64,000 bases of DNA from Candidatus Poribacteria bacterium (lineage in GTDB: Bacteria > Poribacteria > WGA-4E > WGA-3G): NCBI GenBank assembly GCA_958295945.1, contig OY282386.1, positions 2,108,001-2,172,000 of the forward strand, read 5' to 3'. Positions 50,606-60,577 of the stretch are shown in pieces (the first letter of the stretch is position 1; every line of letters starts with the position of its first letter). The position numbers and the translations under genes are program-made. Below the pieces are notes generated by a model. It was not told the origin of the DNA. It ran no database searches and saw only the letters and a program-made list of their open reading frames with translations.

Positions 50606-51664
50606 CTAAAACTGTCCAGAAACAGAGATGCGTTGTGAACCGCCGAGTGAATGACTGTTGAATGCATAGTCAACAAAAAATGTCATATCACTCACCCGCA
50701 ATTGGAGACCTGATCCTGCAGAAAAACCGTGTCCGTTCCAACCACATCGTAATGCAAGTGTATTGAATAGTAGATATTCACCACCTGTACGAAAGACAAT
50801 CCCACCACCTGAGTCTGTTCCTTCTTCATAATCAGCTTGATCGGTTTCAAAGTCAATACCAATACTACCATTGCCAAAACTTGGAAAGGTAAATTGATAT
50901 GCGGCACCGAATCGTAGCCTTCGTCCCCGTGTGAAAACCGGTTTGTCAACCGTATCCCACCGAATCTGTGTACCTGTTGCATCAAGCAACATTGTACCGA
51001 CTCTAACACCTGTAATAGGCATTAGTATGAGTCCAAGATCAATTCCAAATCCTCTGCCACTGTTATTATATATAGATTGACTGAGCAATTTAACATTTCC
51101 ACCCACAGCGATCATTGAATGTATTAGACGTGCATAAGAAATTAGCAGAGCATTATCCGTATTACTGAAATAATCAGCTACTGTAGGTCTATCAATATAT
51201 GGTTCACCTTCATCTTTAACACCGTTTCCATTTGTATCCTGAAAATCTCCGAGATTTCCATTATTATCAATGTCTATGAAGGTCGTTCTTGGAATGTCGT
51301 CAATACCAAGGCGAATCCAACTCAAACCAATGCTACCAATATCTTCTATTTGATGTACATAGTTGACGAAATTGTAATTCACCAGACCTTTACTGAAGAA
51401 ACTTCCATCACCAGAACGAAATGTATCTGAATACATAGTTGAGAAACTGTTATTCTTCACATTCGTCAATCCCGCTGGATTCCAATAAGTAGCCGTCGAA
51501 TCGTCAGCAATTGCAACAAATGCACTCCCCATACCAACTGCACGTGCACCAACACCATGACTGAGAAATTCTGCTGCATGCGCTCCTTCATCAGCTGCAA
51601 AGGACTGAGACGTAACGATTAAACATAATACTAACAAGACACTTAATATGCTTGATATTCTCAT
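50606..51664 (-). CDS. PorV/PorQ-family outer-membrane protein
   Basis: 352 aa with a signal peptide ending in SFAADEG. The N-terminus EFLSHGVGARAVGMGSAFVAIADDSTATYWNPAGL is the strong signature of the PorV/PorQ (UPF0164, FadL-like) family. The barrel ends in RISVSGQF. An insert carries a calcium-type loop (DIDNNGNLGDFQDTNGNGVKDEGE). In FCB bacteria such proteins serve type IX secretion, which would fit the sorting domain on the neighbouring WD40 protein, though no other T9SS gene is here. It starts 8 bp after the stop of the DUF6785-like gene. Confidence 0.88.
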   Translation of the reverse strand: MRISSILSVLLVLCLIVTSQSFAADEGAHAAEFLSHGVGARAVGMGSAFVAIADDSTATYWNPAGLTNVKNNSFSTMYSDTFRSGDGSFFSKGLVNYNFVNYVHQIEDIGSIGLSWIRLGIDDIPRTTFIDIDNNGNLGDFQDTNGNGVKDEGEPYIDRPTVADYFSNTDNALLISYARLIHSMIAVGGNVKLLSQSIYNNSGRGFGIDLGLILMPITGVRVGTMLLDATGTQIRWDTVDKPVFTRGRRLRFGAAYQFTFPSFGNGSIGIDFETDQADYEEGTDSGGGIVFRTGGEYLLFNTLALRCGWNGHGFSAGSGLQLRVSDMTFFVDYAFNSHSLGGSQRISVSGQF

Positions 51665-51672
51665 AATATATT

Positions 51673-53634
51673 TTAGCCAGGTGCAAAATCATAGATAGGT
51701 TCACGGATAATGACACTTAAGACACTCCAGAACGCACCTACGCAATATTCACCCAGGATTACTCCAAAGAAGAAGAAAATCATTTTATGGTAAGTGCTTG
51801 GACCTCCGAATCGGAGAGCCATCCACTTCAAAAAGGTACTGATTACCAAACAACTCCAAAAATAGCCTACACCGAATGTCATGGATATTGGGTATCCAGC
51901 AGGATGTAAAGGCCACCATATAAAACGCATCCGTAAGAACATCAGAAGGAATGTAACACCCATTCCACCTGCCATGAAACTCATCGCTGGCACATTAGGA
52001 TCGCGTGGGAATGCAAAAAGACCAGATAGCCATCCAAATTGTCCAATATGTCCAACCGATGGACCAATTCCACCTCCCGCACCTGTGACTGCGCCTCCGA
52101 GACGGTAGAGTTCACTTAGTGTTGCCCAGAATGATGCAAGGGAACCGAGTACAACAGCGATTAGCATTGCCAAAACCAAACGTTTGGTATTCATATTTGC
52201 ACGTTCAGCCATTTTGAATGCTTCCAATTGATGTGGCATGATGTGTTCACGATAACCGCGTCCACTGAAAAACCAAAAAAATGGAAACACCGTCAAGTTA
52301 TTCGGTCCGATTCGTCTTGTACCGAGAATATTGACTAAAAATTGCTGTGCATTACACATCCCCGCCATCTCATGTGCAGGTGGGCCAATCTCAGCCCGGA
52401 CACGTGTTATACCGATTGAAATCGCATAAAAGAAGCCGAAGAAGGGCAAGATGATCGGCAACGTCATCCCTGCCTTCAAACAGAACCAGATAATATACAA
52501 ACTGGCAAGTGCAATTATGAAAAAAGCAGTTCGATAGCGAATCGGTTCAGTAGAATCATCAATGCCTTTTGACATGCCTAAGATAGTTCTTCCGACCTTT
52601 GCTATGTGTCTGCGCGTAACCAGTAGGGCAATAACAAAAATTGCCATCCATCCACCGATAGACTGTTCACTACCATAGGGAAATGGTGCTGGAATACCAA
52701 CAGCACTACCGAAAACACGTTGTATCTTCTCAAATAGATAGAAGAACCACAATGAGAATGATAGGTCAAGAGGTAATAAAAACCCTAATCCGATGACAAA
52801 TGGATACAAAGGAACAGGGATGTTACCAACTGCGTTCCACGGTTTCTCAGTAAAGAATGTACCCCAGTTGCGTGCATTATGTCGTACACTGAAATCGGGT
52901 AAGATCGGGAAAAAATGTGCTAAACCGTGCCATACATTCGCAGCTGCTGCGATGATGAACCCATACCATAGAATACGATTTCGAAAGAGTTGTCCTCTAC
53001 CTCCACCTTCTGTAATTGCCATCGGGAGTTGAATGATAGGATATGCAAGTTTTTCATGTTCTGTCCACTGTTTTCGGATTAGGACATTCAGACAAATCAT
53101 GATGGCACCAAGAGCCAAGATGAAAGATGTCCACCACAATGTAGGCAATATCCATGCCCCACCAATTTTGGCATTATAAAATGGTGTATCACCTTCATAG
53201 AAACCACGTAGAACTTCTTTATCAGACACGACAAGGTGTTGTGGAATATAACTATGGAAGGTATCTGCCCAATCATTCTCCAGTGTAGCGAACCAAAATG
53301 CATGTGGAAGCGCAGGAATAGTTAATGCCAACGTATCGTGTCCAGCAAGACCTGATGCAATTGATAGCATGGCATAGATCGTGATCATCTCACCTTGAGT
53401 TAGTGCGGCCTTCGGTGCTACTCGTTTTATGAATAAGTTTATCAGAATCAGAAAAAAGATATTGAGAACGACATTCCAAAAGAGTGAGATGGTCGTTGGA
53501 TGTCCAGAATGCCACACACACTCAACTTCAATGACCCAGAACACATTCGGTGGTATTAAGAGAATACCAATGAGTATGGCACGCCAAGTGACACCAAAGT
53601 CACGTTTAGTATTGGGTTCACTTATATTTTGCAC
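51673..53634 (-). CDS. DUF6785/DUF6784-family multi-spanning membrane protein (OPT-like)
   Basis: 653 aa, GTG start. At least twelve hydrophobic helices are visible from ILIGILLIPPNVFWVIEVE to IIREPIYDFAPG. Conserved-looking segments are ALTQGEMITIYAMLSIASGLAGHD, KLAYPIIQLP, TRVRAEIGPPAHEM and GGIGPSVGHIGQFGWLSG. The family is common in Planctomycetes and Poribacteria and distantly resembles oligopeptide transporters, but its substrate is unknown. The PorV/PorQ gene follows 8 bp downstream, suggesting a two-gene operon across inner and outer membrane. Confidence 0.8.
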   Translation of the reverse strand: MQNISEPNTKRDFGVTWRAILIGILLIPPNVFWVIEVECVWHSGHPTTISLFWNVVLNIFFLILINLFIKRVAPKAALTQGEMITIYAMLSIASGLAGHDTLALTIPALPHAFWFATLENDWADTFHSYIPQHLVVSDKEVLRGFYEGDTPFYNAKIGGAWILPTLWWTSFILALGAIMICLNVLIRKQWTEHEKLAYPIIQLPMAITEGGGRGQLFRNRILWYGFIIAAAANVWHGLAHFFPILPDFSVRHNARNWGTFFTEKPWNAVGNIPVPLYPFVIGLGFLLPLDLSFSLWFFYLFEKIQRVFGSAVGIPAPFPYGSEQSIGGWMAIFVIALLVTRRHIAKVGRTILGMSKGIDDSTEPIRYRTAFFIIALASLYIIWFCLKAGMTLPIILPFFGFFYAISIGITRVRAEIGPPAHEMAGMCNAQQFLVNILGTRRIGPNNLTVFPFFWFFSGRGYREHIMPHQLEAFKMAERANMNTKRLVLAMLIAVVLGSLASFWATLSELYRLGGAVTGAGGGIGPSVGHIGQFGWLSGLFAFPRDPNVPAMSFMAGGMGVTFLLMFLRMRFIWWPLHPAGYPISMTFGVGYFWSCLVISTFLKWMALRFGGPSTYHKMIFFFFGVILGEYCVGAFWSVLSVIIREPIYDFAPG

Positions 53635-53746
53635 AGATGAAATCCAATCGCTATATCTTATTCAGCATTCAATGTTATCTAAAGCAATTACCTCACACAT
53701 AGAAGGATCTACTTATATTGATGCTTAAGTTTCAGTATTTCTTCAA

Positions 53747-55213
53747 TTAAAAATGGGTTAAAGGCTCATTCTCTTTCAATTCCCAAACAATATGTCCAAA
53801 TTTAGATGCCCCATCTGATGTGCCGGAAAAAGTCTCTGTTTCAATGCCCCAAGCTAATTTATATGCTGATAGGATTTGTGTTAATGAAGTGGATATGTCT
53901 CCATAACCGAGGATAGCAACGGTACCACCGCCGCCGCCACCTGTGATTTTCGCACCGTATATTCCACCTTGTTCACCTAATTTTTTTGCGATGTCCACAA
54001 TACCGTCTATTTCTGGTGCGCCTAGACCTGCCAAATCACGATAACTGTCATTTGATTCATACATCAAATGACCAGCCTTTTTGAGATAATTATGAGCATT
54101 CTCAGGGGAATTCTCTATGTCCTTCAGAGCAGATATAAACTGTAGAACTCGTTCGTTTTCAAATATAGGATGAGTTACGCAATCTTTGACCGTGTAAGTT
54201 TTTTCAGGATCAACTTCGGTGACTGTATCAACTGTTTCTCCGTATTGATTTAGGAAATCACCGCCTTGCATTAACTGAGGTAACAAATGTTCACAGTGTT
54301 CTTGATATTCTTCAACAGTTATTGCACAAAGATAGTTGTCATCAAGTTTTTGCCAGCCAAGTTCCTTTTTCAATATAGACAAACCCATAAACGCAGCTGT
54401 ACGGGTGTCAATGTAAGCACTACTTTTTGTACTACGAGGTACTTTCGTGTGAATTCCAACGAAACTTACATTTTTAGGGCATTCAATATTTTCAAGTATG
54501 TGATCAGGTTGACAGCGGATTGACAAAATCTTGTCCTTTATACCTGAAGTAGAAGTTATCTGATCCATTATGCCACATGGAGCACCAACAATTCTATTTT
54601 CAGTAATTTGGGCAAGATGCGCGATTTCATTTGCCTCTAATTGCAAATCATATAACTGATTAATCCCGGTTAAAGTTGCTACCTCAACTGCTGCGGATGA
54701 TGCAATACCTGCCCCCATAGGTATATCGCTTTTGATAACTATCACAGCACCGTGAGGTATCCTATCAATCTTCTTTTCCTTTATCAGTGTAAAGAAACAA
54801 CCGAGTACATATCCTGTCCATGATGTCAATGAATATCTGTTGAACAACTCTTTGACTTGTGAATAAGATTTTAGGTCACCTTCATCATAGAAATCATCGA
54901 GAGTGAATCTAACATTTTGTTTAATCTGACTGTCGACTTGGAGTGTAATTGCCGATAGTATATTATCTTTTCTTGCTTGACAGGCAGTAACTACAGCGCG
55001 GTTTAGTGGCAATTCAAAGACATGTGATCCACAATAATCCGCGATTCCACCCATTATATCAAGCCTTGCAGGAGCACGCGTAACTATTATCCTACCCTCT
55101 TTCTGAAATCCGAAAGAAGAAAATACTGCAGGTGAGTCACTTTGTAAAATGTATTCAAGCTCAACAACCTGAAAAGGCTTTACTTTGGGACCGTGTAACT
55201 GCTCAACTTTCAT
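53747..55213 (-). CDS. GHMP-family sugar kinase (galactokinase / L-arabinokinase-like)
   Basis: 488 aa. GHMP motifs: RAPARLDIMGGIADYCGSHV (substrate end), IPMGAGIASSAAVEVATL (ATP loop), APCGIMDQITSTSG and GAKITGGGGGGTVAIL. The N-terminal extension and overall layout resemble the C-terminal kinase of plant L-arabinokinase and related sugar-1-kinases more than classical GalK. It phosphorylates the anomeric hydroxyl of a sugar such as galactose, galacturonate or arabinose. The oligogalacturonate lyase at 57517 and the alpha-galactosidase at the window end fit pectin or galactoside use. Confidence 0.87.
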   Translation of the reverse strand: MKVEQLHGPKVKPFQVVELEYILQSDSPAVFSSFGFQKEGRIIVTRAPARLDIMGGIADYCGSHVFELPLNRAVVTACQARKDNILSAITLQVDSQIKQNVRFTLDDFYDEGDLKSYSQVKELFNRYSLTSWTGYVLGCFFTLIKEKKIDRIPHGAVIVIKSDIPMGAGIASSAAVEVATLTGINQLYDLQLEANEIAHLAQITENRIVGAPCGIMDQITSTSGIKDKILSIRCQPDHILENIECPKNVSFVGIHTKVPRSTKSSAYIDTRTAAFMGLSILKKELGWQKLDDNYLCAITVEEYQEHCEHLLPQLMQGGDFLNQYGETVDTVTEVDPEKTYTVKDCVTHPIFENERVLQFISALKDIENSPENAHNYLKKAGHLMYESNDSYRDLAGLGAPEIDGIVDIAKKLGEQGGIYGAKITGGGGGGTVAILGYGDISTSLTQILSAYKLAWGIETETFSGTSDGASKFGHIVWELKENEPLTHF

Positions 55214-55330
55214 CTAATATATCAATCTGCTGGTGAGAGTTTTACTGTATCTCTTTTACTTTGTAACTACATATCTCAAAGTGCAATAACGCTTACTATT
55301 TTTATGCTGAAATGGGTGTATAGTATGAAA

Positions 55331-57211
55331 TTAGTAACGAAGAATTGTCGTTGAATCACCGATGATCCACAAAGTTCCGTTTTCTGTTCTAACAATATCC
55401 CTTAGATTGTTTCCAGTGGGTGAGTTTTGTTTCAACCAAGTCACACCACCATCTTGGGTATGTAATATAATGCCTTTATCACCGACTGCCCAACCTTCTT
55501 TCTCAGTAATAAAAAGAACAGCATTTATATTTTCTTCTGTAGGTACAGTTTGATCAATCCATGTTCCGCCACCATCAGTTGTGATCATGATTGTACCTTG
55601 GTTGCCAACTGCCCAAGCAGTTTGTGGATTAATGCCATAAACATCCTGTAATTCTGCAGAACCAAACGTTATCTGCCAAGAAGCACCACCATCCGCAGTG
55701 CTGGCGATTGTACCTGCAAATCCAACAATCCACCCAGTTAGATTATCAATAAAATGGACACCGAAAAGATTGTTAAATCCAGCCCCCTTAAACATAGGGT
55801 CAATGTCAACACCTTCCCACGTATCTCCGGCATCTGATGTTGTCATTACTTTTCCTGTTTCTCCAACTGCCCAAGCGTGGGTAGGAGAGGCGAAACTTAG
55901 ACCATAAGATCCCATAGCACTTTTCCAACTCATAGCACCATCAAACTGGATTCTTGTTGCTCTACCATGACCTTCATCTCCTGGATCACTCACACTTTTC
56001 CAAGTTTTTCCACCATCAAGCGTTTCAAGCAAAGCGGCATTACTCCCAACAATGTATCCTCTTTTTTCATTTATAAATCCAACACCGAAAAGTTCAAATA
56101 CATCTCCACTATTTTGTGGTGCCCAAGTTTTTCCACCATCATTCGTATGTATGACACTTCCAGCTAATCCAACTGCCCATCCGAGATCATTGTTGTGAAA
56201 ATGTAGCGCACGTAATTCCTTTGCGTTTGAGACAACATCCCACGTTTCTCCACCATCCATCGTGTGTAGAATTGTTGAATTCTCTCCGACTATCCAAGTT
56301 TCGGCAACACTCTTCATGTGCACACCTTGCAACCGTGCTGCAACAGGACGAGAGGCAATCGGTTCCCAGGTCCTTCCACCATCAAACGTTCTAAGTACAA
56401 CACCGAATTCAGCTGCAGCAACTCCCACATTCTTGTTAGCGAAATGAACATCCCATATAGGTTCTGGCATACCATTGGAATTTGGCACATTACTCTGCTG
56501 TACTTTCCAATTGATACCATCCTGTGTGGAAACAACAGCACCACCAGCACCCACTGCCCATCCAGTAGTATCATCAAGCATAGAGATTGCATCAAGTGTA
56601 TTGACCGTTGCACTTGTCTGAAAATCCCAATTCATTCCACCATCGATAGTATGAAGCAGGGTGCCACCCCCACCAGCTGCCCAACCTACGTGAGGATTGA
56701 CGAAGTGTACGCCTTCAATAGTATTATTCGTTTCTATCTCCTGCCGTTGCCAGGATAGTCCACCGTTGTCTGTATGCATCACAAAACCGCCATCGCCACA
56801 TGCCCATCCGTGGTGCTCATCTACGAATGAGACACCTAAAAGTGCTACGCGGGTATCTGTTTTTAATTTTGTCCACTCTTCTCCACCATCAACTGTTTTT
56901 AAAACCATACCGTTCTCACCGACAATCCAACCCATTTTAGGATTAATGAACCTTACTTTCTTAAACTCATTTATGAAAGGCAACATTTGATTGGGTTGTT
57001 GTTTCCAAGTCTTACCACCATCAGCAGTATTCAGAATAGTTGAATTGCTCCCTACAATCCATCCGTTCATATCATCGACAAAAAAGACATCAGAAAAACT
57101 TGCCTGCCATGTAGATTCATTAACAACATTCCATTCTTTTTGGGCAAAGACAAACGGTGTAAAAGAAAATAATATAGTCAATAGAGATGTGAAAATAATC
57201 CTTCGTTTCAT
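55331..57211 (-). CDS. YCF48-like / BNR-repeat secreted protein
   Basis: The start is ATG 57211 (MKRRIIFTSLLTILFSF), 9 nt after GGAGGA; the frame to 57259 lacks such a site. 626 aa with a signal peptide. About 13 repeats of 40-45 residues have the pattern GWxVGxxGxILxTxDGGxTW (e.g. GWIVGSNSTILNTADGGKTW, GWAVGDKGIILHTQDGGVTW). This is the photosystem-II assembly factor YCF48-like beta propeller fold found in many non-photosynthetic bacteria. A carbohydrate- or protein-binding role outside the cell is likely. No sorting domain is seen. Confidence 0.88.
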   Translation of the reverse strand: MKRRIIFTSLLTILFSFTPFVFAQKEWNVVNESTWQASFSDVFFVDDMNGWIVGSNSTILNTADGGKTWKQQPNQMLPFINEFKKVRFINPKMGWIVGENGMVLKTVDGGEEWTKLKTDTRVALLGVSFVDEHHGWACGDGGFVMHTDNGGLSWQRQEIETNNTIEGVHFVNPHVGWAAGGGGTLLHTIDGGMNWDFQTSATVNTLDAISMLDDTTGWAVGAGGAVVSTQDGINWKVQQSNVPNSNGMPEPIWDVHFANKNVGVAAAEFGVVLRTFDGGRTWEPIASRPVAARLQGVHMKSVAETWIVGENSTILHTMDGGETWDVVSNAKELRALHFHNNDLGWAVGLAGSVIHTNDGGKTWAPQNSGDVFELFGVGFINEKRGYIVGSNAALLETLDGGKTWKSVSDPGDEGHGRATRIQFDGAMSWKSAMGSYGLSFASPTHAWAVGETGKVMTTSDAGDTWEGVDIDPMFKGAGFNNLFGVHFIDNLTGWIVGFAGTIASTADGGASWQITFGSAELQDVYGINPQTAWAVGNQGTIMITTDGGGTWIDQTVPTEENINAVLFITEKEGWAVGDKGIILHTQDGGVTWLKQNSPTGNNLRDIVRTENGTLWIIGDSTTILRY

Positions 57212-57516
57212 TACAATTCTTCCTCCAATTCTCATGATTTTTTCATACGAATATGCCAAATATGTTAAACAAATACTATCAATATTATAAGATCATATCT
57301 ATAAATCCGTTATAGTATACCACGCCTCATAATTCTAAGTCAACGATTATTTGGATTGTACTTACTACTTATTAATTGCATAATTGTCCTTGTCAAAGTG
57401 CAATAAATTTGCTATGATTGTGTCATAATCTCACATCAAAATGACTTATAGTAAAACTGATTTTTATTCAGTATACTGTAAAATATCACAGGCAAAACTT
57501 GATTTAGGAAAATAGA

Positions 57517-58644
57517 ATGATCAATTATGTCAAAGGTTCGGTTCATCCTTCAGAATTACAAGAATTTGAAGACAATAAAACTGGTGCACATATCTATCAA
57601 CTCACCAACGACAACACTATCAACCACAATCTATATTTTCTCACCCCATCCTTCACGCCGGATCAAAAGCAATTGATTTTCACTTCATATCGGTCTGGTA
57701 ATCCTAACTTTTTCAAACTTGATTATCCTGATGGAGATATAGTCCAATTAACTGATGGTGGTGCTGTCCACGGATATTCTGGTGTAATATCAAGAGATGG
57801 AAAGGAACTTTATTACACAGAAGGAGAAACCATCAAGGCAATTCATCTTGATACACTGGAGGAACGCGTGTTAGCAGAATTTCCAGAGGGAGGTCTCGGT
57901 GAATGTAGTGTGAGTGCTGATGAGCAGTATATAGTTACTGCCATGAAACGTGATGATAAATCCCACATTACCGTAACGGCTACCGATGGCAGTGGTGGTG
58001 AGATTATCTATACCTCACCCAATCAGACAATTATTCATCCACAGTTCCATCCAACGCATGCAGACCTTATTGCTTATTCGGGTGATCCTGCACCACGTAT
58101 GTGGACGATTAAACGTGATGGATCCGGCAACCGTAGTCTCTATCAACATGATAACAATGAGTTTCTTGTGCATGAAACCTTTCTCGGTTCACAAGACGAG
58201 TTGATTGTAACACATTGGCCCTATTCTCTACGACGTATATCGTTAGATACTCTTGAGATGCAAACAATCTCCGATTTTAATGCATGGCACATAGCAAGTA
58301 ATCGCGCAGGAACAAAGGTATTGTGTGATACTGTTCATCCTGATATCGGACTACGGTTGGTTGATGTGGAAACGGGAGAACATACGCCTATCTGTTTTCC
58401 GAAAAGTTCATCAAGTGGAAGTCAGTGGAAAAGAGATAGATATGCCGTTGCTGAAGACTGGGCAGCTGCACAACAATCGAGTGATAGAGAGAAATCGTTG
58501 AGTTGGATGGAGATGAAGGTAGATACCGTGTATGGACCACAGTGGACACATCCGCATCCATCCTTTAGTCCTGATGAGAAGGCTGTTGTGTATACATCAG
58601 ATGTTTCGGGTCATTCGCAGGTTTATGTGGCTATGATTCCTTGA
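57517..58644 (+). CDS. ogl: Oligogalacturonate lyase (PL22), beta-propeller enzyme
   Basis: 375 aa, close to the 388 of the characterised enzymes, cytoplasmic (no signal peptide). Propeller blades carry repeated Tyr/Trp and Asp-Gly elements (FTPDQKQLIFTSYRSGNPNFF, SRDGKELYYTEG). The Q-x2-H-x-H cluster QWTHPHPSFSPDE matches the Mn-binding residues known for PL22 lyases, and HPQFHPTHADLIAYSGD is also family-like. It would cleave unsaturated or saturated digalacturonates to monomers, feeding uronate catabolism. A GHMP kinase and an enolase-superfamily dehydratase in the window fit that pathway. Confidence 0.83.
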   Translation: MINYVKGSVHPSELQEFEDNKTGAHIYQLTNDNTINHNLYFLTPSFTPDQKQLIFTSYRSGNPNFFKLDYPDGDIVQLTDGGAVHGYSGVISRDGKELYYTEGETIKAIHLDTLEERVLAEFPEGGLGECSVSADEQYIVTAMKRDDKSHITVTATDGSGGEIIYTSPNQTIIHPQFHPTHADLIAYSGDPAPRMWTIKRDGSGNRSLYQHDNNEFLVHETFLGSQDELIVTHWPYSLRRISLDTLEMQTISDFNAWHIASNRAGTKVLCDTVHPDIGLRLVDVETGEHTPICFPKSSSSGSQWKRDRYAVAEDWAAAQQSSDREKSLSWMEMKVDTVYGPQWTHPHPSFSPDEKAVVYTSDVSGHSQVYVAMIP

Positions 58645-58683
58645 TGCTGAATAAGTCAATATCAAGATTAGTTTTAAATTTAG

Positions 58684-59373
58684 TCAATCATTCAGTAATT
58701 GTAGAACGTGTTGTAAAGATCCTTCTTGTTTAGCAAAATCTTTTAGTTCTGGATTCAATGTAACTGCTTTTTTCAAGGAGTTTGCAGATTTTGTTGGTTC
58801 ATCAGTTAATGCATAAGCAATAGAAAGATTATAGTGTAAAAGAGGTATATCAGGGAAAGATTGTAGTGCGTGGAGGCATATCTCACGTGCGTTTGTCGGT
58901 TCGTTCATCCGTAGATATACGGTGGCGAAGTTCACATAACCTTCAGGAATATCCGGATTCATTTGAATTACTTTTTTGAAGGTATCAACCGCTTCTGTAA
59001 ATTGACCAGCAAACATATATGCTTGTCCCAGATTGTTATATGCTGAAGGTTCATTTTTGAAGAATATTGTACGACTTTTGTTTTTGATTGCTTTCTGATA
59101 CGATTCAATTGCCTTTTCGTGTTCTCCGTTTCTCATCAAGAATAGTGCATCTCTATAGTTGTCGTTGAACTGAGATTGATGTTGCCACACCCATAAGAAT
59201 AGCACAGTCACAGCAATACAAAATGTCATGCATCCGATACGCAAACCCTTATTTGTAGGTGCTTGCACAGCATCAGCATCATCTAATTCTTCTGATTCAT
59301 CTATGATGTTGGAGTCTGATACAACAGTTTCTATAGGTTCTTGGCTTTGATTTGAAGTGTCGTTATTATTCAT
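58684..59373 (-). CDS. Membrane-anchored TPR protein
   Basis: 229 aa. The first 45 residues are acidic and disordered. One membrane helix follows at about 48-65 (GCMTFCIAVTVLFLWVW). Three to four TPRs then read DALFLMRNGEHEKAIESYQKAI, PSAYNNLGQAYMFAGQFTEAVDTF and IPEGYVNFATVYLRMNEPTNA. It likely works as an inner-membrane-anchored assembly platform. Its start is 64 bp from the divergent oxidoreductase gene, so they may share a promoter region. Confidence 0.8.
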   Translation of the reverse strand: MNNNDTSNQSQEPIETVVSDSNIIDESEELDDADAVQAPTNKGLRIGCMTFCIAVTVLFLWVWQHQSQFNDNYRDALFLMRNGEHEKAIESYQKAIKNKSRTIFFKNEPSAYNNLGQAYMFAGQFTEAVDTFKKVIQMNPDIPEGYVNFATVYLRMNEPTNAREICLHALQSFPDIPLLHYNLSIAYALTDEPTKSANSLKKAVTLNPELKDFAKQEGSLQHVLQLLND

Positions 59374-59437
59374 AATTTGCTACAATAAAGAAATTACTCA
59401 TTTATACTTATCAATTCTTTGAGGAATATTACAAGTA

Positions 59438-60487
59438 ATGAAAACTTACGGTTTTGGTATCATAGGCTGCGGAATGATTTCAGATTTTCATTCAGCAGCA
59501 ATTGCTGATTTAGAACATGGAAAGTTAGTAGCAGTGAGTTCTCGTAATGCTGACAATGCAAAACGACTCACTGATAAATACAATGTTGACGGTTATACCG
59601 ATTACAACGAGATGCTCCAACGCGATGACCTTGATATAGTGTGTGTCTGTACACCCAGTGGTGCACACCTTGAACCTTCTGTTGCCGCTGCAGAAGCAGG
59701 TAAACATGTTATCGTAGAAAAGCCGCTTGAAATAACATTGCAACGTTGTGATGAGATAATACAAGCCTGCAATGATGCAGATGTTCGTCTATGTGCCATA
59801 TTCAATTCCCGTTTTACCGAAGGTGCTCAACTCATAAAATCTACCATTGATAGCGGACGGTTTGGTAAGTTAACATTAGGTAGTGCATATATCAAATGGT
59901 ATCGTTCTCAAGAATACTACGATAGCGGTGGTTGGCGAGGCACTTGGAACCTTGATGGTGGTGGTGCCTTGATGAATCAATCTATTCACGCCATTGACCT
60001 GCTTCAGTATTATATGGGTCCTGTCAAGTCTGTGCAAGCATTTACAGATACATTAGCACACGAACGCATTGAAGTAGAAGATGCAGCGGTTGCAGCACTA
60101 CGGTTTGACAACGGTGCGTTAGGTGTCATTGAAGGCACGACTGCTGCATATCCCGGTATGTTCAAAAAGACCGAAATCTGTGGAACTAAAGGCACTGCAA
60201 TATTGGAAGAAGAGGACATTACAAAATGGGAATTTGATCCTGAACTTCCTGAAGATGCAGAGATACGTGAGAAATACGCGCAACATACTGATACTGGTGG
60301 TGGCGCATCCGACCCACGCGCAATCAATAATGCTAACCACAGGAGACAGATGGAAAACTTTATCTATGGTCTTGAAACTGATGCATCCCATTTAGTTGAC
60401 GGTCGTGAAGGTCGAAAAGCGGTTGAAATTATCCTCGCTATCTATCAGTCAAACCGTGAAGGTCGTATCGTTGAATTGCCTCTTTAA
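59438..60487 (+). CDS. Gfo/Idh/MocA-family NAD(P)-dependent oxidoreductase
   Basis: 349 aa, AGGAAT 9 nt before the ATG. N-terminal Rossmann fold FGIIGCGMISDFHSAAI, then CTPSGAHLEPSVAAAEAGKHVIVEKPLEI with the EKP motif. The C-terminal domain includes RGTWNLDGGGALMNQSIHAIDLLQY, typical for the sugar-oxidising branch where the GG-H residues bind substrate. Low resemblance to the paralogue at 32116 beyond the family motifs suggests a different substrate. A zinc-type dehydrogenase converges downstream. Confidence 0.9.
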   Translation: MKTYGFGIIGCGMISDFHSAAIADLEHGKLVAVSSRNADNAKRLTDKYNVDGYTDYNEMLQRDDLDIVCVCTPSGAHLEPSVAAAEAGKHVIVEKPLEITLQRCDEIIQACNDADVRLCAIFNSRFTEGAQLIKSTIDSGRFGKLTLGSAYIKWYRSQEYYDSGGWRGTWNLDGGGALMNQSIHAIDLLQYYMGPVKSVQAFTDTLAHERIEVEDAAVAALRFDNGALGVIEGTTAAYPGMFKKTEICGTKGTAILEEEDITKWEFDPELPEDAEIREKYAQHTDTGGGASDPRAINNANHRRQMENFIYGLETDASHLVDGREGRKAVEIILAIYQSNREGRIVELPL

Positions 60488-60493
60488 ATAACT

Positions 60494-60530
60494 GGTTCGT
60501 AGTAGCACAATTCATTACACCTTTTACAAT
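60494..60530. repeat. Decayed family-1 repeat core
   Basis: GGTTCGTAGTAGCACAATTC then ATTACACC matches the family-1 core GGTTCGTAGTCGCTCAATTC with a few changes. It starts 7 bp after the oxidoreductase stop codon. No flanking ends are recognisable. Confidence 0.4.
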
Positions 60531-60577
60531 CAAATACATAATATAAAAACATTGATTGGATTTGTAATTCATTCACA

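Noticed and set aside
5644-60530. CRISPR array based on the repeated palindromic core.
   Set aside because: Copies are thousands of bases apart, vary in length and orientation, have no regular spacers and no cas genes are present.
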